DNA of 11,087 nucleotides from Candidatus Hebobacteria bacterium (lineage in GTDB: Bacteria > Armatimonadota > Hebobacteria > Hebobacterales > Hebobacteraceae). The notes beneath the pieces were generated by a model. The model did no database searches and was not told the origin of the DNA. It worked only from the letters and a program-made list of their open reading frames with translations. Both the position numbers and the translations under genes were made by a program. Where the stretch lies: positions 1 through 11,087 of the forward strand of contig JALGTT010000042.1 in NCBI GenBank assembly GCA_029821235.1. Direction: 5' to 3'. Shown in pieces: positions 7,196-11,087 of the stretch (positions are counted from its first letter, which is position 1; each line of letters begins with the position of its first letter).

Positions 7196-8302
7196 TTACG
7201 AAGGGACGCCCTTCAGCACCTCCTCCAGGGCGGCGATCAGCCGCTGGTTCTGCTCCGGCAGCCCGGTGGTGACCCGAAGGTGGGTCGGCGCGCCGAAGAC
7301 ATCTCCCGTGCGCACGATCACGCCGCGCCGCAGCAGTTCCTGGAAGACCTGCCGGCAGTCCCGTCCCACCTCCACCCAGACGAAGTTGGCGTGGCTGGGG
7401 GTGTAGTCCAGCCCCAAGCGCGCAAACTGTTCATACAGATAAGACAGCGACTCGCGGTTGAGGGTTCGCGAGCGCGCCACCTGCTCGGGGTCCCGCAGGC
7501 TCGCCGCCGCCGCCACCTGGGCGAGCGTGCTCACGTTGAACGGCTCGCGCACGCGCTCCATCGCGCCGGCCAGCGCGGGCGTGGTCGCGCCATACCCGAT
7601 GCGCAGCCCCGCCAGCGCGTAGACCTTCGAGAAGGTGCGCAGCACCACCACATTCCGGCCCTCCCGCACCAGGGCCAGGCTGTCGGGATACTCGGGTGAC
7701 TCCACATATTCGTGGTAGGCCTCGTCGAGCACCACGATGGTGTGGTCGGGGACTTCGCGCATGAAGCGCGCCAGTTCATCCCTGGTGACGATGGTGCCGG
7801 TGGGGTTGTTCGGGTTGCCGATGAACACCAGTTTGGTGCGCTCGCCGAGGCGGCCGGCCATCGCCTCCACATCATAGCGAAAGTCCTTCAGCGGGACGTA
7901 CACCGGAGCCGCGTCCATCAGCTTGGCGGTAAACTCGTACTGGCTGAACGGCCCCTCGCACATCATCACTTCGTCCCCGGGGTTGAGAAACGCGAGCCCG
8001 AGGTTGTGGATGAGTTCGTCGCTGCCATGCCCGATGAGGATCTGGTCGCCCGCAATTCCCAGGTGCTCGGAGAGCGCCGCCCGCAACTCCCGGCAGTCGT
8101 TGTCCGGGTACAGGCGCACCCCCTCGGCCGCTTTCCTCATCGCGTCCACCGCCCGCGGGGAGGGCCCCAGTGGGTTCTCGTTGGAGGCGAGTTTCACTAT
8201 GTCGTCCAGCCCGAACTCCCGCTGCACCTCTTCGATGGGCTTGCCGGGCACATATGGCCGCAGTCCCCTCACACAGGGACGGGTCAGGTCCTGCTCGCTC
8301 AT
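7196..8302 (-). CDS. hisC: Histidinol-phosphate aminotransferase
   Basis: This is a 368-residue PLP-dependent class I/II aminotransferase that converts imidazole-acetol phosphate and glutamate to histidinol phosphate in histidine synthesis; it may also act on aromatic substrates. Visible HisC features are LASNENPLGPSP (38-49), YPDNDCRELRAAL (65-77), NPNNPTGT (163-170), VLDEAYHEYV (191-200, Asp193 contacting the pyridine nitrogen), RTFSKVYALAGLRIGY (222-237) with the Schiff-base Lys226, and the carboxylate-binding Arg in HLRVTTG (341-347). I chose the ATG at 8302 because the protein then starts at the normal HisC N-terminus, GAGGAG (8311-8316) is eight bases upstream, and the start forms an ATGA overlap with the preceding nuclease gene. 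An in-frame open stretch above this start encodes an unlikely composition and belongs to the nuclease gene. No other his genes are in view. Confidence 0.96.
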   Translation of the reverse strand: MSEQDLTRPCVRGLRPYVPGKPIEEVQREFGLDDIVKLASNENPLGPSPRAVDAMRKAAEGVRLYPDNDCRELRAALSEHLGIAGDQILIGHGSDELIHNLGLAFLNPGDEVMMCEGPFSQYEFTAKLMDAAPVYVPLKDFRYDVEAMAGRLGERTKLVFIGNPNNPTGTIVTRDELARFMREVPDHTIVVLDEAYHEYVESPEYPDSLALVREGRNVVVLRTFSKVYALAGLRIGYGATTPALAGAMERVREPFNVSTLAQVAAAASLRDPEQVARSRTLNRESLSYLYEQFARLGLDYTPSHANFVWVEVGRDCRQVFQELLRRGVIVRTGDVFGAPTHLRVTTGLPEQNQRLIAALEEVLKGVPS

Positions 8303-9404
8303 GCCTCGTTCTCCTCTTCGTCCTCGGGACCCGCGATGGGCTTTATCCGCAGGGTCTTGGTCTCGCCCCAGTTCAGCGCGGCCTCCACCTTCCGTTTCTG
8401 CTCCAGGGACAGCCGGTCGGAGGCCAGCAACTCCTTCAGGGACTTGCTGGTGGCGTCGGTCACCGAATCCCACAGCCCGAGCGGCTCCAGCGTCTTTCTC
8501 AGCCGCGCCTTGTCCCAGCCCGCGATGCGCTTGTAGGCCCGCCGCTGGGCGAGATACCCCGCGCCTTCGACCTGCTCGGTCTGGCATGCGTCGAGGTAGG
8601 CGTTGATCTGGCGATCTCCCCATATTCCCTCAGCAACGCGCCGATGTCAACCTCCCGCAGGTCATCCGGCACCACCGGCGCGCGGAAGAGAGGGCAATAT
8701 TCCCGGTAGGGGCACCAGTCGCAGTGCGCCCCCGCGTTCGGGTCGAAATCCCCCACCTCGATTCTCGCCACCGCCTCGGCCACCGCGGCCCGGGTCTCCT
8801 CCAGGAACTCCTCGCTGTGATCGACCTGAAGCGGGAAGTCGTGGAGCAGATAGAGGAAGGTGGTGGTCACCCGATGGCCCGGGTAGAGTTGGTCGGCCGC
8901 CATCCGGTAGATGGCCAGTTGGCGGTCCTTCTCCGCCATGGGCTGAGTGGGCATGGTGCGCCCGGTCTTGTAGTCTATCACCTCGACAGACTGGTCGGGC
9001 AGCACGTCGATGCGGTCAATGCGTCCGTTGAGGGTGTGGTCCCCGCCCAGGGGGATGTTGAAGAACCGCTCCGTGGCGGCCACCCTCCGCCCCTCGGGCA
9101 GCGGAAAGTGGCGCTCGTAGTGGCGGCGCACGATATTGATCCCCTGCTCGAAGAAGGCCTGCCGCCGATTCTCCGGCACATCCGCCTCCCGCGCCTGCCA
9201 GGCGTTGATGAAGGCCTGGGCCACCTCCTCCAGGGAGGGAATTTCGAGGTGCTTCGGGTCGTACATGAAACGGAGCGCCTCGTGCACCGCGCTCCCGAAA
9301 TGCAGTTCCGGGGCGGTGGGAACGGGGATGCGGTCCACATATTGCAGTTTGTACCGCTGGGGGCAGGTGTCGTAGGTGGAGAAGCGGGTGAAACTGATGC
9401 GCAT
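8299..9404 (-). CDS. RecB-like PD-(D/E)XK nuclease with four-cysteine Fe-S signature, frame broken near 8616-8621
   Basis: The first 263 codons encode a Cas4/AddB/RecB-type nuclease: FTRFSTYDTCPQRYKLQYVD at the N-terminus, His41 in GSAVHEAL, GRIDRID (127-133), VIDYKTG (142-148) with Asp144 and Lys146, and QLAIY (162-166). C14 with C228, C231 and C237 (CDWCPYREYC) forms the usual 4Fe-4S set. It probably cuts or trims single-stranded DNA ends. Past LREYGE the open frame turns into low-complexity Ser/Thr/Arg sequence and stops at 8499, whereas another frame gives well-formed protein from 8616 (DRQINAYLDACQTEQVEG) through YKRIAGWDKARLRKTLEPLG to GETKTLRIKPI, ending in a TGA at 8299 that overlaps the hisC ATG. 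One extra base in the G run at 8618-8621 would restore a 368-residue protein. The start at 9404 is 5 nt after the exoribonuclease stop, with GAGGAG eight bases upstream. Either a sequencing error or a true mutation could explain the break. Confidence 0.85.
8311..8316 (-). promoter_or_regulatory. Shine-Dalgarno for hisC inside the nuclease tail
   Basis: GAGGAG lies eight bases before the hisC ATG and also encodes part of the acidic C-terminal tail (PEDEEENEA) of the nuclease in its restored frame. It supports the 8302 start and coupling between the two genes. Confidence 0.75.
8616..8621 (-). other. Apparent frameshift site in the PD-(D/E)XK nuclease gene
   Basis: The protein-like signal moves from one frame to another here, at a GGGG run read on the minus strand (8618-8621). 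The change equals loss of one base, or a -1 shift. No canonical X-XXY-YYZ slippery heptamer lies in the reading frame, so programmed frameshifting is less likely than an indel in the genome or in the assembly. Confidence 0.7.
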
Positions 9405-9409
9405 ATTCG

Positions 9410-10375
9410 TTACTCCTCTTCCTCCGCATCCTCCGTCGGGCCGACGTAGAAGGCTCGGTTGAGCAGGAAGTGCCGCTCCGTCCATCTCTGGCCCCGGTCC
9501 CGGCCGGTCTTGATGAGACCGAGCGCCATGTTCACCTTCGCCCCAAGGTCCTCCGCATAATGCAGGGCGACCGCCTCCGCGGTCATGGGCTCCTTGGGGG
9601 AGCCGAACTCCATCTCCCCATGGTGGCTGAGGATGAGGTGGCTGAGGAGCCGCTTCGTCTCCTCCGGGAAGCCGGGGATCTGGTCCGCCAGCCTCCGCAC
9701 CCGCCTTTCCCCGAGCACCAGATGTCCGAGCAGCTTGCCCTCGTCGCTGTAGTCGAAGGCGGTGTCCCAGGTGAGTTCGTCAACCTTCCCGATGTCGTGC
9801 AAGATGGCCGCCGCGATCAGGAGGTCGCGGTCGAGTTGAGGGAACACCTCCGCGGTCTTCTCGCACAATTCGAGCACCTCCACCGTGTGCTCCAGCAGCC
9901 CTCCGATGTAAGCGTGGTGCAAGCTCTTGGCGCCGGGGGCGGTGATGAACTTCTTTCTGAACTCCTGATCGCGGAAGAGTTCAAGCAGCAACCCGCGCAG
10001 GTGCTCGTTGCGCACCGATTTCACCGCCTCCGCCAGGCGGGCCTCCATCGTCCCCACGTCCTTGTCGGTGCGGGGGAGGTAATCGCTGGCCTCTTCCTCC
10101 GGCAGCGCGCGGATCTGCTCGATGCGCAACTGGAGTTCATCGCGGTAGGTTTCCGCGGTCGCGGCGACCTGCACCACATCCCCCTGGGAGAACTGGGCGG
10201 CCAGTTGGACCGCGTTGTCCCAGACGCGTGCGGGGATCGAGCCGGTGGCATCACAGAGTTTCAGGTTGAGGAACTGGCCGCTCCTGCCCCCCTGCCGCAA
10301 CTCCTTGTACACCACCAGGTATCTCCCCTCGATCCGTTCGCCGGCCGAGATATCCGCGATTCGCTGCTCGGACAT
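9410..10375 (-). CDS. yhaM: 3'-5' exoribonuclease YhaM family (OB-fold plus HD domain)
   Basis: This 321-residue protein has the two-domain plan of Bacillus YhaM/Cbf1. An N-terminal OB-fold (about 10-95) contains GQFLNLKLCDATGSIPARVW (33-52) and GDVVQVAATAETYRDELQL. A C-terminal metal-dependent HD domain (about 150-290) shows HHAYIGGLLEHTVEVLELC (153-171), AAAILHDIGKVDEL (188-201) with His193/Asp194, LILSHHGEMEFGSPKEP (247-263) and LHYAEDLGAKVN (271-282). The family degrades RNA, and in some reports DNA, from the 3' end. Length is close to that of YhaM. The ATG is preceded by GGGAG (10381-10385) at a 5-nt spacing. It sits 43 nt after the SpoIID-like gene and 5 nt before the nuclease gene, so all are probably co-transcribed. 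The acidic end EDAEEEE overlaps the next gene's ribosome binding site. Family assignment is firm; the physiological substrate is inferred. Confidence 0.92.
   Translation of the reverse strand: MSEQRIADISAGERIEGRYLVVYKELRQGGRSGQFLNLKLCDATGSIPARVWDNAVQLAAQFSQGDVVQVAATAETYRDELQLRIEQIRALPEEEASDYLPRTDKDVGTMEARLAEAVKSVRNEHLRGLLLELFRDQEFRKKFITAPGAKSLHHAYIGGLLEHTVEVLELCEKTAEVFPQLDRDLLIAAAILHDIGKVDELTWDTAFDYSDEGKLLGHLVLGERRVRRLADQIPGFPEETKRLLSHLILSHHGEMEFGSPKEPMTAEAVALHYAEDLGAKVNMALGLIKTGRDRGQRWTERHFLLNRAFYVGPTEDAEEEE
9413..9418 (-). promoter_or_regulatory. Shine-Dalgarno for the nuclease gene inside the exoribonuclease tail
   Basis: GAGGAG lies eight bases before the ATG at 9404 and at the same time encodes the last two Glu codons of the upstream exoribonuclease (tail EDAEEEE). 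It fixes the nuclease start at 9404 rather than at the further-upstream in-frame start at 9485. Confidence 0.75.
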
Positions 10376-10418
10376 GTTGCCTCCCGAACCGCGCGCCTTG
10401 GCCCCCGTGGGCGCCGGC

Positions 10419-11087
10419 TCAATACCGTCTCTCCACCTCGCACCCCTGATAGTACTTCTTCAGGATGCTCCGATAATCCCACCCCTTGTCCGCCAGTCCC
10501 GCGGCGCCCACCTGGCACATGCCCACCTGGTGCCCCCAGCCCGCGCCGTAGATGACGAACACCACGGGCAGGTCTGAGGGACGCTCCCGGTAGGACTCGA
10601 TGGCGAAGGTGGCCGACCGAACGCCGAGCAGACTGCGGATGGGCCCTCCGCCCTCGACGGTGACGAGTTTCCGCGAGCCGATCACCGCCAGCCTGGTGAC
10701 CATCCCGGAGTCGGCCCGCCCGGATACCCGCACATCGAGCAGTTCCCCAAAATTCCCCAGTTCCTCGGCGAGCCGTTTCTTCATCTCCGCGCGGCCCACC
10801 GTGTTCCACCAGCGGATCTTGTCGCTTCCGGCGTAGCGGGACTGATAGCAGTTCACCCGGGGCGCGTACTTCAGATACCGCTTGAGCCGCTCCCCCGACA
10901 GCGGGAACTCCAGGTTCACGCCATCCCCGGGGTCGAAGTCCGGGACCCCCCGCAGATAGGGGACGGGGCGCTGGTCGGGCCAGTAGTCCTCGTTGTCCGC
11001 GGTGTGTCCGCCGCAGGTGGAGGAATAGAGCGTGTCCGCCAGCCGGCCCTGATAGGTGAGGACCTCGCCCCTCGTCTCCGCCACCGC
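10419..11087 (-). CDS. SpoIID/LytB domain protein, N-terminal part missing at window edge
   Basis: The frame is open to the right edge, so the visible 223 residues are the C-terminal part of a longer protein. SpoIID-type features are ETRGEVLTYQGRLADTLYSS followed by TCGGHTADNEDYW, with the conserved (C/N)GG-T region, then VPYLRGVPD, and near the end YGAGWGHQVGMCQVGAAGLA followed by DYRSILKKYYQG. SpoIID in Bacillus and Clostridium is a lytic transglycosylase needed for engulfment, but many non-spore-forming bacteria carry SpoIID/LytB-domain proteins linked to cell-wall remodelling. The catalytic Glu and any signal peptide lie outside the window. The GTG at 11084 is only an internal codon and should not be taken as the start. 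The protein may be secreted, but this cannot be checked here. It is the first visible gene of the upstream block. Confidence 0.92.
   Translation of the reverse strand, partial: AVAETRGEVLTYQGRLADTLYSSTCGGHTADNEDYWPDQRPVPYLRGVPDFDPGDGVNLEFPLSGERLKRYLKYAPRVNCYQSRYAGSDKIRWWNTVGRAEMKKRLAEELGNFGELLDVRVSGRADSGMVTRLAVIGSRKLVTVEGGGPIRSLLGVRSATFAIESYRERPSDLPVVFVIYGAGWGHQVGMCQVGAAGLADKGWDYRSILKKYYQGCEVERRY

Noticed and set aside
7183..7208. Stem of six base pairs (CGTCCC/GGGACG) across the hisC stop codon as a terminator
   Set aside because: The stem is short, the loop is 14 bases and no T-run follows on the minus strand, so it is not a convincing intrinsic terminator.
8616..8621. Programmed -1 frameshifting in the nuclease gene
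   Set aside because: No in-frame slippery heptamer and no obvious stimulatory element were seen; a one-base indel is simpler.
8303..8623. N-terminal extension of hisC up to 8623
   Set aside because: The extension is Arg/Gly/Ala-rich with no HisC similarity, and the same bases encode the nuclease tail in another frame. The 8302 start has a good ribosome binding site.
8499..9404. CRISPR-associated Cas4 identity for the Fe-S nuclease
   Set aside because: The cysteine and nuclease motifs are shared by many RecB-like nucleases. No repeats or other cas genes are present and the neighbours are housekeeping-type.
10419..11087. SpoIID-domain protein as proof of a spore-former
   Set aside because: SpoIID/LytB-domain proteins are common in bacteria that do not sporulate, and no other sporulation gene is in the window.

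Overview
The window is GC-rich and every gene I can support lies on the minus strand, so transcription runs from high to low coordinates. It looks like a chromosomal segment of an uncultivated or little-studied bacterium. I see no phage, plasmid, IS, tRNA, rRNA or CRISPR signal. The gene mix (SpoIID-domain protein, YhaM-type exoribonuclease, O-antigen-ligase-like protein with a TPR tail, tightly overlapping genes) would fit Armatimonadota or a similar deep bacterial lineage. That placement is a weak inference with no marker gene behind it.

Block 1 (11087 down to 7196), in reading order: the C-terminal part of a SpoIID/LytB-domain protein cut by the window edge; an OB-fold plus HD-domain 3'-5' exoribonuclease of the YhaM family; a RecB-like PD-(D/E)XK nuclease with a four-cysteine Fe-S signature; and hisC, histidinol-phosphate aminotransferase. 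The spacings (43 nt, 5 nt, then a 4-nt ATGA overlap) suggest one operon. The nuclease reading frame is broken near 8616-8621. Its C-terminal 105 codons continue in another frame down to a stop that overlaps the hisC start, so the real gene is longer than its open frame suggests.

A 198-bp gap (6998-7195) separates the blocks. It holds a plausible sigma-70-like promoter on the minus strand and a perfect 14-bp palindrome just downstream of the predicted transcription start.

Block 2 (6997 down to 1), in reading order: a zinc-ribbon, proline-rich, multi-pass membrane protein of unknown function; a Trm112-like small zinc protein; a family-2 glycosyltransferase; an O-antigen ligase/polymerase-like membrane protein with TPR repeats; a FecCD/BtuC-type permease; its ABC ATPase, which carries an extra C-terminal Rossmann-like domain of about 150 residues; and the start of a lipoate/octanoate ligase-family protein cut by the left edge. 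GT2-ligase, ligase-permease and ATPase-lipoate ligase junctions each overlap by 4 nt (ATGA or GTGA), so these genes are probably translationally coupled. The first four proteins fit surface polysaccharide or glycoconjugate assembly. The permease and ATPase form a metal-chelate or cobalamin importer core without a binding protein in view.

I do not see a clearly new defence or mobile system. The points most worth a second look are the frameshifted Fe-S nuclease beside the YhaM exoribonuclease, the ATPase-fused extra domain, the unknown zinc-ribbon membrane protein that opens block 2, and the promoter/palindrome arrangement ahead of it.
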